This document shows positions 1 to 11,250 of a stretch of DNA of 64,000 bases, piece by piece. Both the position numbers and the translations under genes were made by a program. The stretch lies in NCBI GenBank assembly GCA_948470475.1, contig OX419336.1, positions 41,258,881 through 41,322,880 of the forward strand. The letters run 5' to 3'. The notes beneath the pieces are model-generated. The model worked only from the letters and a program-made list of their open reading frames with translations, made no database searches and was not told where the DNA came from. The DNA comes from Galaxea fascicularis (taxonomy: Eukaryota; Cnidaria; Anthozoa; Scleractinia; Euphylliidae). Numbering within the stretch: the first letter of the stretch is position 1; each line of letters opens with the position of its first letter.

Positions 1-60
1 TTCATAGTGTGAAGTATATATGAAATAATTCATATTTGTACTGCGGTTGTAGATGCAAGT

Positions 61-91
<31 letters not shown>

Positions 92-126
92 TTAAGCAAC
101 TGGAAAGAAGAAGCCTGAAAAAATCA

Positions 127-160
<34 letters not shown>

Positions 161-199
161 GATACCGGTGCGATGCTCTACCAACTGAGCTATGAAGCC
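127..199 (-). tRNA. tRNA-like gene, anticodon position GGT (Thr-like), inverted copy
   Basis: Reverse-strand copy of the same 73-nt cloverleaf as the four plus-strand copies, with 7-bp acceptor stem, D arm, T arm with a 5-bp stem, A box and B box. No CCA is encoded. It may belong to a tRNA-derived repeat family rather than being a working tRNA; see the entry at 347. Confidence 0.7.
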
Positions 200-346
200 A
201 CACATTGGGAGCGAGGTTTACAAATAATTCATATTTGTACTGCGGTTGTAGATGCAAGTGAAGAGTGATCATCGCAGTAAATTTTCACATCACTTCACTG
301 TGCGGGAAAGTATGAACTCAATAAATTGACCTCGCTCCCAATGTGT

Positions 347-385
347 GGCTTCATAGCTCAGTTGGTAGAGCATCGCACCGGTATC

Positions 386-419
<34 letters not shown>
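347..419 (+). tRNA. tRNA-like gene, anticodon position GGT (Thr-like), copy 1
   Basis: The 73 nt fold as a cloverleaf: acceptor GGCTTCA/TGAAGCC (7 perfect pairs), D stem GCTC/GAGC, T stem ACGGG/CCCGT, a 5-nt variable region, discriminator C. The internal promoter boxes are textbook: TAGCTCAGTTGG (A) and GGTTCGAATCC (B), and a T6 run at 423-428 could end Pol III transcription. Two things are odd. The anticodon stem TCGCA/CGCGG closes on an A-C mismatch, and position 33 is C instead of the near-universal U. Read literally the anticodon is GGT (Thr). A canonical decoding tRNA is therefore doubtful; a Pol III-transcribed tRNA-like RNA or a tRNA-derived repeat is more likely. Confidence 0.7.
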
Positions 420-454
420 TGATTTTTTCAGGCTTCTTCTTTCCAGTTGCTTAA

Positions 455-485
<31 letters not shown>

Positions 486-595
486 ACTTGCATCTACAAC
501 CGCAGTACAAATATGAATTATTTCATATATACTTCACATCACTTCACTGTGCGGGAAAGTATGAACTCAATAAATTGACCTCGCTCCCAATGTGT

Positions 596-668
596 GGCTT
601 CATAGCTCAGTTGGTAGAGCATCGCACCGGTATCGCGGAGGTCATGGGTTCGAATCCCGTTGAAGCCC
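596..668 (+). tRNA. tRNA-like gene, copy 2
   Basis: Identical to the copy at 347 except for one C to T change in the T stem (ACGGG becomes ATGGG), which leaves a G-T pair. The B box is intact and the same T6 run follows. Confidence 0.65.
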
Positions 669-703
669 TGATTTTTTCAGGCTTCTTCTTTCCAGTTGCT
701 TAA

Positions 704-734
<31 letters not shown>

Positions 735-844
735 ACTTGCATCTACAACCGCAGTACAAATATGAATTATTTCATATATACTTCACATCACTTCACTGTG
801 CGGGAAAGTATGAACTCAATAAATTGACCTCGCTCCCAATGTGT

Positions 845-883
845 GGCTTCATAGCTCAGTTGGTAGAGCATCGCACCGGTATC

Positions 884-917
<34 letters not shown>
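845..917 (+). tRNA. tRNA-like gene, copy 3
   Basis: Same sequence as the copy at 347, exactly 498 bp further on, with the same A and B boxes, C33 anticodon loop and downstream T6 run. Confidence 0.7.
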
Positions 918-952
918 TGATTTTTTCAGGCTTCTTCTTTCCAGTTGCTTAA

Positions 953-983
<31 letters not shown>

Positions 984-1093
984 ACTTGCATCTACAACCG
1001 CAGTACAAATATGAATTATTTCATATATACTTCACATCACTTCACTGTGCGGGAAAGTATGAACTCAATAAATTGACCTCGCTCCCAATGTGT

Positions 1094-1132
1094 GGCTTCA
1101 TAGCTCAGTTGGTAGAGCATCGCACCGGTATC

Positions 1133-1166
<34 letters not shown>
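1094..1166 (+). tRNA. tRNA-like gene, copy 4
   Basis: Last copy of the direct array, same sequence as the copy at 347. The unit's tail continues to about 1240, where homology to the array stops. Confidence 0.7.
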
Positions 1167-1201
1167 TGATTTTTTCAGGCTTCTTCTTTCCAGTTGCTTA
1201 A

Positions 1202-1232
<31 letters not shown>

Positions 1233-1341
1233 ACTTGCAAATTTCATAGTGATACGATGAACCAAACATAACTTAGAAAAGAATTTGTAGAACTTGTCTA
1301 AAGAAAATGAAAACTATTTCGAACCACCTTAAAGTCCTTAC

Positions 1342-4300
1342 CTTTGGGGGGGATGCCAGGGACCGGGATCGGTGGTCGCCGACTCACTTGTTTTGCCGCC
1401 GGTTGTGCCATGGTAGTTTCTTTCGAATGCTGGAAAGTCCCGGGTACTGGACCACTAATATTGAAACCACTGCTTGGTGACGAAAGTTTCTGCGACGACT
1501 GCGACATGTAAAAATTCTCATATTCTATTCGAGCTGTGGGAAATTCAAACACAAAGAAGCAAATCATTATATACTGCTACCTGAACAGTTTTATTTCTTA
1601 ACTTTCCTGCCGAAAGTACATGTACTGCTGTGCATGTCTTTGAAGTTATTCCGTTTTCGTCACTGATATAGTGGCAAAATTGAAGGTAAATTAATTTACC
1701 TTTATCCCTCTTGTCTCTTATATCACTAGTTACAGGAGACATTAAGGCAAGTAAAATTTTAGAGAAAGAAAGAGCAAACATTTGGTAAATGTATAATAGC
1801 AAACATGGACGAAAAGATAAACGTAGGCTTGACTTGCTCAAATTTGTTAGTTCATAATAAAATTGACCAGCTATAGTTGAAAATAGTATTGAATATCTTA
1901 ATTGTTCTAGAATATCCTTTTTAGCAAGTGTCCGTCCCTCTATCGGTCCGTGAGTCAGTCAGTCAGACGCGCAGGCAGGCAAACAGGCACATAGACAGTG
2001 ATATAAAAGATACGATATACAACAACACCCTTTATTATATAAACACCAACGAAATACCGGGTGAGCTTTCGCGCGAAAACACGATATCTTCACACGTGAA
2101 CGAAAGATCACTATTGCTGTGATCACATGCACTGGATAATAACCGCACCTCTGGAAATGGTTTGGTATTTCATTGGTGTTTTTATGTGTATAATAAACAG
2201 AACAATACATGACCACTTGGCGACACGAAATTTCTCTTCTCGTGTTGAAAAATATTTCACAAGTGAGCGCAACGAACGATTGAAATATTTTTCAACACAA
2301 GAAGAGAAAATTTCGAATCTCCGCGCGCGGCCATGTAATATCCTCTATATTATAAATTCTTGTATTATTATTATTATTATTATTATGAGTGATGTATATG
2401 AAATGAATCATAATCATGTTACACAAGTATGCTACAACTGTAGATTCGAAAGCATTCAGGTGTATGAAGCCATAAGTACCACCGGTGGGCACTATTGGGT
2501 CGCTATTTTGGAAAACAAGGGTACTGACCAGGCCGCTCTGATCCCGTCTGTTTCATGCTGATGAACAGATGAATGTCTCTTTCCACTACACACAATTCAA
2601 GACTTTTCCTGGCTTCTTCGCAAATCTGATGAAAGAACGACAATAAACAACTTTTACCAAATGAACAATAGAATGGTAACACCAAATCTTTTAAAATATT
2701 GACATCCGAGGTGGCCTCTCTTATAAGCCTGCTGGTTTTCAGAGGTCTCCCCGCCACTAACTCAAAAGTAAAACATGTAAGTATCGCAAGAAAGCAAATA
2801 ATTGATAAATGTTACTTAACGGTACTACAATTGGACTGAACACATTTAAAAAAAGTGAACTATTTTGTTTCATGCCCATGCCAAATTCGATTCATTGTTT
2901 AATGACTTGTGTTTCTTTTACAAAAACGCATACAGTACAAACCAACGGAAATGTATTTTAAAGACTTCCTATGTACTGGCTCTCCTTGGTTGAGCAATCA
3001 GTGATCATTTTGTTTGCCTTCTGAATTGGGTGAGTGGGGCCTTCGCTTAAGATTATCATAATAGCCAAAACTGTGCTTTCCAAACTCTGTCCTTAGTAAT
3101 TAACTTGTTGAATTTAGTCTTGATCCCGTCGCCTTAAGGTGTTAATGTACTAAAACAATATAAAAACAAATCAACCGTAATGGTACAGTGTTTAACACTG
3201 TTTAAATAGTTTGTTTTATTTGTTGGTGGCTTGCGTGAGGGTCTTCAAAGTAGAAAAGTAATTAAAGTAAGTAGATTTCAGGCTCTGTACAAGTTTTTCT
3301 CACCTCGTCTTCTTTAATGCAGTTCAGTGAGATAATGTTAGTATACGCCCACATGGCATTCCGTAAAAATGCAATCCTTTCTTCCTCCAGATTCTGGAAA
3401 AGCTGTTAACAGTAATAAGTCTGACTGTGTAACACGACCGCAAAATGGTAGCATGGACAGTGCATTTGGGTGGGAGGAAGGAAGAAAAGAGGGAAATAAG
3501 AGAAAGAGGGAAAAAGAAAGAGAGAAATAAAGAATGTGGGCATGTAGGCATAACATTAACAAAACAAATAAGTGGTCATTACTTCACAACATTGTTCCAT
3601 TTCTTTTTCCCAAACAACTCGTGCATCTTCAAGCAAGCGCACTGAATTCTGGTAAGCTGTGTCTTAAAGAGAAACAAATAATCGTTCTTAAGTGTCAGTA
3701 GATTCAGGCATGTGATACATACAGGGTGTAGAAAGAGGGTTGTAACATTAATCTTCTTTGTATCTATTTTGACCACTATTAAAGGTATTGACCTTTGCAG
3801 TCAAAAGTTTATTTATAATTTATGCAACAAAGGGCATGGAAAGATGACAGATACATGACAATCAGTCAGAAAAAATTAATGAAAAAAGTGTTGTACAGCT
3901 GCAGTCTAAACAGATGTGGTGCTCGTATGCGTGATCACAATATTACGCTGTTTTTATAGCCTCTTCAAGTAAGTTTTTACCTGCTTGTTCCACTACTGTT
4001 TTTGCTCTTCCAAGTTTTGTTCTCAGCTTTTCAAGGAGAAAAAAACAAATTTTGAGAATTCATAATTGTTACACACAAAATTATGTCAACTTTCAACAAC
4101 CTGTTTACAGTGGGTCACAAAATTCATTACACTCAGTTGCAGTACTGGTTGCATTGAAGGCAAAAAAAGTGTTGCCCTGAAATCCAGGGGTTTTGCAAAT
4201 AATATTATTGTTAGTAGTTGCTTTGCTTGTGGCAACACACAGACAGAGGGTAATCTTTAGGTCTGAATATACCTGTATGTCTGTGTTGCCCCATGCATGT

Positions 4301-7300
4301 ATTATTATATGCCTGTAAATGTAGAGTATCAGCTACAGTTGTAGCGAATTGAAGCCTCTACTTAATTACCGATGGTAATTGTACACAAGGTTAAAATAAT
4401 TGCCAATCAGATGGCATATTTAAAATGAATAATTGATTGCAAGAACTGGAAAAGTCAAATTCATGACTGAATAATTCAATCCATCCATGTATTTAACTGA
4501 CCTTTTCTTCCTCTTTTACACTGCCAAGTGACACTGATTTTCTGAGAGCATCATCTGCTGCATCGTGTTCACGACACTTCTGCTCATAGTTCCTTTTATT
4601 CTGTGTGTATTAAAATCAATAACTGTTAAGATAAACAAAATTAACAACAATGTGTTCTGTGTTTAACAGTAAAATAACTCTTAAGAAAATACATTTTATT
4701 TTACCAATTCTGCCAATTGGGTTTGAATAGATTTTCAGATTAAGTAGCATTTACAATATGAACGGCAGTGTTGTGTGACTATTTACAAACACAAAGTGAA
4801 GCCTAAAGCCTGTAGATGTGATACAACACTGCCACAAATATCGTAAACTACTACTTCTGCACCATCAGTGTTCTGTGTTCATATTCATCAATTATTTTTG
4901 TAGTACAATACATTTAAACAATAGAAAATCAAATCAAAAGTTAATGTAGGTGGGGACAATATTGTATCAAATATACAGCCATTGATTTAAATGCAACATT
5001 TCCTTTGTTCTTTGTTTTTCTTTTATGAATTATTAATGCAGTGAATAAAGGTAGTTACAGTGTACTTTCCTAATAATATAGTTTTGCCTTGAAAACCCAA
5101 AATTTTGGACAGTTGGATAATGCAAAATGGACAGAAAAACGGGATTGCCTCAAGAATCAAAATACATCTAAATCTGATTATCTAAATTTAAATGACATCT
5201 TTAAACTGCACATTTTAGAAGATGCCTACCCTAAAATTACCGTCAAAGCAAGTCCTCTTATTCCTTTGTGATCTTTTTACTGATTCTTCAGCCTTCAAAA
5301 TCGAACAAAGCTTTTGTCAGACAGAGTAATTTATTAGCTGATTCAATAATGTAGTACATAATGTAGCCACAGTTACATTAGTTACATGCATGTACATCTG
5401 TCAATACATTTATAATAATAATTCCTTATGTTTCTTCATATATTTCTAATGCCACTTGTTGGGGCAATAACGTAAAAAATCGTCTGTTTAATGATTATAA
5501 TTAGAATGTTTTCACTGACCTAGATACATGTAAATGTATATGCTGTGACAAGTTGTTAAAATGATGGGAGACTCACAGGTGCTTGATCAGTATAACTAAA
5601 TTAAACAACCATGAAAAATTTATGGCAAAAGTAAGACTTACTCTTTTTCTTTTTTCTCGTTGGGTTTCTCTAAATTCCTTGACACATTGTTCCAATTGGT
5701 CAATAAGTTGATGAGCCACAGAAATATGAGCTTTACCCATGTTTTCTGTCTCTTTATTAAAGAAACCATATAATGCAATTGATAAAAAATAAATAAAAAT
5801 AACTGTAAATGAAAGTAAATAACAAAATTGTAATGTACAAAGTATAAACTGAGATTTACAGATTAAAAAAGTAGGTAAAAATAACAAATGAAAATAAATA
5901 ACAAAATTGTAATGTACAAAGTATAAACTGAGATTTACACATCAAAAAAGTAGTTAAAAATAAAAAATGAAAATAAACAATAAAATTGTAATGTACAAAC
6001 CTTAAACTGAGATTTACAGATTAAAAAAGTAGCTAAAAATAACAAATGAAAATAAATAACAAAATTGTGATGTTCATAGAGGATATTACATGGCCGCGCA
6101 AGGATACGAATTTTATCTTCGAGTGCGAGATACAGTTGTACTCTCATCAACATTTATTTCATAGACACTGATGAAATTCCCAAATAAAACACAACATTTT
6201 TTTACTCATTTTCGAAACAGAAAAATAGTGCAATTGAAGTGGTCACCTATCGCAAAATGCCTGTCACAAAAATTTTATGAAACTAAGATATAAAGTTATA
6301 AAGGAAAAATAAAGACAATACTACTTATATTTTCTGTTCTAAAAAGTCCAAATTCTAATAAAGAAGAGGAAAATTCTATAACAGCAAAAGTGTATGTTGG
6401 TAACCATAGTGACACCAATATCCTCACACGTGAAAGATAAAAACAGTACCAGTTCACTGCACGTGATGAAGATATGATTTTTTAGTAAAAGGGAAAATCC
6501 TGGTATTTCATCAGTATCTATATGATAAAAATCTGTTACAGTGTAGGTGCACTGTAAAGTATCTATTAGATTAGGTCCAACAGAAATATTAATTCTGACC
6601 TATACCTGGTTCAATTTAGGGATACACATTTGTTGTAGGGTAATGCCTGTAGGGCCCTACAAGCCCTACATTATGGCTGCCAGTATGTAGCAGTATGAAG
6701 TAATCGTGAACCAGTGTCTAGATAGATGGTTACATGTGTTTGATACATGAGATATGGGAAAAAGCTAAAAGCCCTACATACTCTTCAGGACATGCCAAAC
6801 AGACCCTAAATATCCAACAGACCCTACATACCCACTTGTGTTCTGACCAGTTGTTTGGGGCACGATATGTTGATGTTTGGGGTTGGAGGAAGAAACTCAC
6901 AATGATTATAGATTATGACATTAACGAAAGGTCTAAATAATAGCAGAAGTGATAAGATTTTAAGAAAGGAAACGGCATTTTTTAACTCGTCTAACAATGG
7001 CAGAAGAACTGTTGAAACATGTTTTCCTTAAAAAATGTTGTTTTCTTTCTTAAAGATGATGACATGAAATTAATTCTCTTTCACTCCATTTTAGTAAAAT
7101 TAATGCTCAATACTGTAACATGTAATCTGTAACTCGTTATAGCCAATATTATTTTATCATTAATATTTTAAATAAATATGAGTCTGAGTCTTCCTTGATC
7201 TGAGTCTCAAATAAATGCTGACTAATTGTATAGGAAATCGCACGACCTCGAGTGCAAATTTTCTGAATTAATAGGTACGAGTGATTTTGAAAGTTCTTAA

Positions 7301-10300
7301 AATTGCACAAGCCTTTAGGCAAGTGCAATTTGAGAACTTTCAAAATCACGAGTATCTATATTAATCCCGAATTGTACAAGGTCATGCGATTTTATTTATA
7401 GTACGTTTAACAAAATTACGAACTTATGTGCCGTTGTCATGGAATTTAATAGGTAATCCTACGGAGTACTATTTGGGATTAATTGTACTGCTCTCGACCA
7501 ATCAGAATTGAGTAATTTTGTTGAGTGTACTATAAGAGGTATTAATAAACCACTGCCTGAGCCTATTGCATGCAGTAGCGTGAAAAATTGTGCACAAGAT
7601 TTCTATGAACACTTTCCATGAAGCAGCAATGGGGTAAGCAAGGTAAAAAGTTGAAATAATTATGTTTTTTAAATACCTGTTTTAAGCACATCCCAAGATT
7701 CTCTAAGGGTCCTGCAAAGATTAGTTAAAATTACATAATTAAACAATGTATGAATAAATAGATCACTACTTAATTTAAGAACGATTTGAGACTTAAATAA
7801 TTAGTTATTATTATTATTATTATTATTTAAATCACTAGTTTTGTCACAGTCAGCTGCAATAATTATATTGTATAACATTGTACTACGTCATGGATCATCA
7901 TCATAAACATTATCATTGTTAGGAGATCACATTTTCACCCTTACCCTATTTCTTCCTTGCCTTTTGCACTCTCAGCAATTCTGACTAAGGCTTTGCCATA
8001 CTTTTCCTCTGCATCAGCCCTGAAAGAGCACATTATAAATTCAGTAGCCTACAATTTAACAGACCCAGCGTACCTGTCAACCCCTTATAACTTAGTATAC
8101 ATTTTACTATACTAACAGTGAATATGACAGCTGGACCCTAAAAATCGATGTTTTCTCTGACCAAAAATTCCCCTGGCAACTTTAACATCACTGTATACAT
8201 GTAGCAATGATGATCTCATACATGTGAACTGCTTTAACTTAGTTACATGTACAACAACAAAACAACAAAATTTCTTTTGTACTATATATGTAAATTTGCC
8301 AAATTATAACAAATTATATGTTTGAACAGTAGGACCTGACATGACACTGGGCACCCAAAATAACTTTGAAGCTTAAACTAGTTGAATGGATAAAAAGTAA
8401 GAGATGGGTTAAGATGGCTTACTACAGCTTTTTTTCTGTTACAGGCAGCTTGCGTGCACCTGAAGTTCAGTAAGCATTACACACAAGCTAGAGTCAATTC
8501 AACTGACCAAGGAAACATCTGGGAGCAAAAATAAAACATTAATTTTTAAACATTGCATCTGAGGCCAAATAGGAATTATGGTATGTACAAGAAGCGCGTT
8601 TAAGCAACATGGGGTGGGGTACAAAATAGACCAATCAGGGGTGTTTTTCTCAAAATCTAGCTGTATAACAACCCCACCTAAGAATTTCAGGATTTGAAAT
8701 GTGGATAAAAAGAAACATTAATTTTAGAGAGAACATAAAAATCTGTCAGGCACAATTTTTACAATCAGCGAAAGAGTTGAATTTTGTGTATTTTTAAAAT
8801 TAATAAAATTCTGTCTGACAGATTTTTTTGAAAAATATTCTACATCTCCATTTTGGTGTATTTTGGCAGATATCAAAATTTGGGCATAGGTTGTAGTGCT
8901 TTTAAGTTTTTGAGAAATTAAGCTAGGAAAATGGGGTTTTCAGGTTTTGTGCAACCTGCACTGAAAAGCATTGCACATGCATTTGTCAGGGAAAACTCAA
9001 CTGCTATGAGTGTGCGCGCTCTCTCTCCACGCCACAATGGGTCAACAACTTTATCTTTTGAGTTGTAATGTGGCTTTTTTTACTGCACCAACTCCATCTA
9101 AACCGTGTGGAAGGTAGTAACATTGTGAATGTGATTGCTTTTTAGTATTCAGGAATTTTTGCATGACACATTTCTGTTTTCATTTTTGCTCCTGGGGTTG
9201 TGCTTCGTCAGCTTGTGTGACTTAAGCTCATGTGTGATGCTTACGTGACTTCAAGCATACACAAGCCAAGCATAATCATGCATAACAAAGAAAACTGTGA
9301 TACACCACCTTAACTCAAAACTATCATACATTTACACCATGCCAACAAGAATGTTGGAAAGCCAATAATAGTATATTTGTTGATATTTCACTAAACCTTT
9401 CCATTGTGCACTGCAGTGATTGTGATTAGGGTATTTATTTTCTTCGGCATAATATAAAACTTAATAGTTAGGCAAAGCTTTCTCGTGATATACATGTACC
9501 ATGGAATATCCCACTTGTATGACACTTGTATTTTCTTTGCTTACACACTTAGCTTGTGTAAAATATTTTAACCTAGGTTGATTCTCAAATCCCTTTGGTT
9601 CCTTAAAGCTTATTCATTCAAAAGTAGGGCTAGGAGACAGGAAATTGATTTTCAACCTGGGTTAAAAAATTTTTACCAGAGTTTAATTTTTAACTGCAAC
9701 GTGTATACAAAGAAATATAATATGTGAGTTGTGCAATATTCCATGGTATATCACTTGAAAGCATATAACCTGACTGTCAAAATTGTTGAGGCTAAAGACA
9801 ACGAGAGGCAAATTGAACATGATGAGAGTGAACTTTATTGCCCTGACAAGCTTCAATTTCAGGAGAACAGTGAAGGCACAAAGTTAAATTACCAACAAGT
9901 TGTTGCAGCACAGACGAGGGAAACAGCCAAGATTACAGCCATATCATAAACAACTTACATGTATTAACCTCAAACATCCAGTCTTTACAGGAACATTAAT
10001 TTGTAGATTAATAATGATAAATTTACCTTTGCCTTACAAACTCTTCAAAATCTTGGCACATCTGTTTGCCATCTCTCAAGCGCTTGCAGAGTACATCAAA
10101 TCCTGCAGTACTGTTGAAATCTGAGCCCTATGTTAAGACATTCATTAAACTACGATTTTAAATTTACGAAGAAACAAGAGAAATTACATATAATGGCAAT
10201 GGGACTGGATGGAGTTGGTCAACTGATGACCAACTGTGGGTAGTGACTGTTTGCTGGCAGCTGACTGACAGTTGGTCCGCATGCAGTCAGTCATGGGTAG

Positions 10301-11250
10301 TTGCTCATTTAGAGATGAGCTGTTCACATGCAACTTTCCTATTACAGTGCATACAGTGGAGTGTTCTTAGTCCAATTACATGTGTACTTAGAAGGCATGA
10401 TGTGTACACTGGGAAAGATTTCCACACAGCCCCATACATTAATTAAACATGCATCACTAACCCTGCATACATGTCATTCTAACCCTGTTCAAAAAACCAA
10501 TAGATTGTGAGGCACAAAATGCATGTACATCTATGGGGCTGTGTGGAAATCTTGCCGTACACTGTTCCACCAATGCTAAAATATAGCTGGCGATATATAG
10601 CCAATCAGAATTCTATGATATGATAGTTATGATTAATGCTAATATAATTAATATTATAATAAATCACTTTATTCAAAGAGAAACAAATTACCATTACACA
10701 ACCAGTTGGAACGTACTGTACTTAACGCTGTTTTAGACTCGTTAAATGAATAAATGTAACGAAAGCATGGAATAAATGTACATGCCATAAAGATAAGATA
10801 TATTTAAAAGTCAGACAGCGTCACAGGTCTAGCAATTTAGGAATACCCATGCAGTCGACACTCAAACGAAACGAAATGTAAGTTGGGAGTGTCTGATTTA
10901 ATCAAGAAAGCTCGAGAAGAAAAAGACATAGCTTGATGCACGAGAAGCATTTGCTTGCATTTGCTTCAGCTAAAAGATAAACAGATTAGATAAAGTTGAT
11001 CGTAAACAAAAATTTCAAACGGTGAAATGTGTAAGCAAAACAGATGATGCATGAATAAAGCTCATACCCTGTTAGATTCACAGGAACTCAGATACGTGAG
11101 GATAACCTTTATAAACTTTACGGAGGCTTGAGTGACCCGTTTGTTTAATGGCTCATGCAGATATCAACAAACACTGCCTGCACCAGTGCTTTGTCGTTGC
11201 ACAGTTAACAAACTTCAACTTACCCAAAAGCACTTTGCAAAGTTTGTCAT
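1342..11250 (-). CDS. PSTPIP-like: PSTPIP-like F-BAR adaptor protein, 3' end outside the window
   Basis: Eleven exons are visible, in transcription order: 11250-11224 (start MTNFAKCFW), 10127-10027, 8019-7945, 7711-7677, 5751-5642, 4600-4502, 4026-3981, 3662-3583, 3402-3304, 2625-2529, 1533-1342. All have AG/GT borders and compatible phases; together 961 nt, about 320 residues. The protein follows vertebrate PSTPIP1/2 from end to end: FDVLCKRLRDGKQMCQDFEE, AEEKYGKALVRIAESAKG, QLEQCVKEFRETQREKRKR, NYEQKCREHDAADDA, ERIAFLRNAMW, LELCVVERDIHLFISMK and YENFY. This is the F-BAR domain, which in the family binds curved membrane and links PEST-type tyrosine phosphatases to WASP and actin. A helix piece of about 22-25 residues expected between exons 5 and 6 was not found. 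The last exon is a Pro/Ser-rich linker ending in phase 1; an SH3 domain, if present, lies left of the window. Confidence 0.9.
2030..2352. mobile_element. Foldback (MITE-like) element in a PSTPIP intron
   Basis: A 34-35 bp inverted repeat (2226-2259 against 2281-2315) is nearly perfect. A second inverted pair lies at 2034-2064 and 2160-2197. The right end (about 2320-2352) matches, inverted, the start of the element at 6069, so both belong to one family. No coding capacity. Confidence 0.6.
5811..6071. repeat. 79-bp AT-rich tandem repeat, about 3.3 copies
   Basis: The string AACAAAATTG or its variant recurs at 5821, 5900, 5979 and 6058, an exact 79-bp period. The array sits in the PSTPIP intron between exons 5751-5642 and 7711-7677 and runs into the foldback element at 6069. 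Confidence 0.85.
6069..6535. mobile_element. Foldback (MITE-like) element, same family as 2030-2352
   Basis: The outer end at 6069-6125 matches the inverted right end of the element at 2030-2352. Inner inverted repeats at about 6150-6175 and 6505-6535 share the ACTGATGAAAT core. Confidence 0.5.
7230..7395. mobile_element. Foldback element with 34-bp inner arms
   Basis: Inner arms 7275-7308 and 7323-7356 are near-perfect inverted repeats around a 14-nt loop. Outer arms (7232-7257 and 7370-7394) are weaker. It resembles the hairpin at 16881-16980. Confidence 0.7.
8446..9266. mobile_element. 821-bp non-autonomous DNA transposon with about 85-bp terminal inverted repeats
   Basis: Positions 8446-8531 are an imperfect inverted copy of 9182-9266 (shared AGCTTG, GTAAGCAT, GAGCAAAAAT blocks). 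No transposase frame lies between. It lies in the PSTPIP intron between exons 10127-10027 and 8019-7945. Confidence 0.65.
9485..9754. mobile_element. 270-bp foldback element
   Basis: The ends 9485-9510 and 9735-9754 share CCATGGAATAT in inverted orientation. Further in, the AACCTAGGTTGA and TCAACCTGGGTT blocks pair as well, so the whole element folds on itself. Non-coding. Confidence 0.65.
10402..10564. mobile_element. 163-bp MITE-like element
   Basis: The terminal arms 10402-10439 and 10531-10564 are inverted repeats sharing TTTCCACACAGCCCCATA. It lies in the first PSTPIP intron. Confidence 0.65.

Larger units (their letters stand above)
1..1240. repeat. Tandem 249-bp array of tRNA-like units with an inverted copy at the left
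   Basis: From about 288 to 1240 four near-identical units follow each other with an exact 249-bp spacing (tRNA-like starts at 347, 596, 845 and 1094). Each unit holds a short spacer, a tRNA-like gene, a T6 run and a conserved tail. Positions 1-212 hold the same unit in opposite orientation, and 213-287 repeat part of its spacer, so the array has a head-to-head left part. The units differ by very few bases (for example C to T in the T stem of the copy at 596), which points to recent expansion or homogenisation. The 76-codon open frames running through the units are by-products of the repeat. The array lies downstream of the last PSTPIP exon seen (1342-1533), so in an intron or in 3' flanking DNA of that gene. 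Confidence 0.9.

Noticed and set aside
473..1201. Three identical 76-codon plus-strand open frames
   Set aside because: They run straight through the tRNA-like genes of the tandem units and exist only because the unit is repeated; no coding signal.
1..1240. CRISPR-like array
   Set aside because: Spacing is regular but the whole unit, spacer included, is repeated; units contain tRNA-like genes and the host is an animal.
2529..11250. Reading the PSTPIP-like exons as a separate BAR/FCHO or PACSIN gene
   Set aside because: Exon-by-exon resemblance (YEQKCREHDAADDA, RIAFLRNAMW, LELCVVERDIHLFI, YENFY) fits PSTPIP throughout and in order, better than other F-BAR families.
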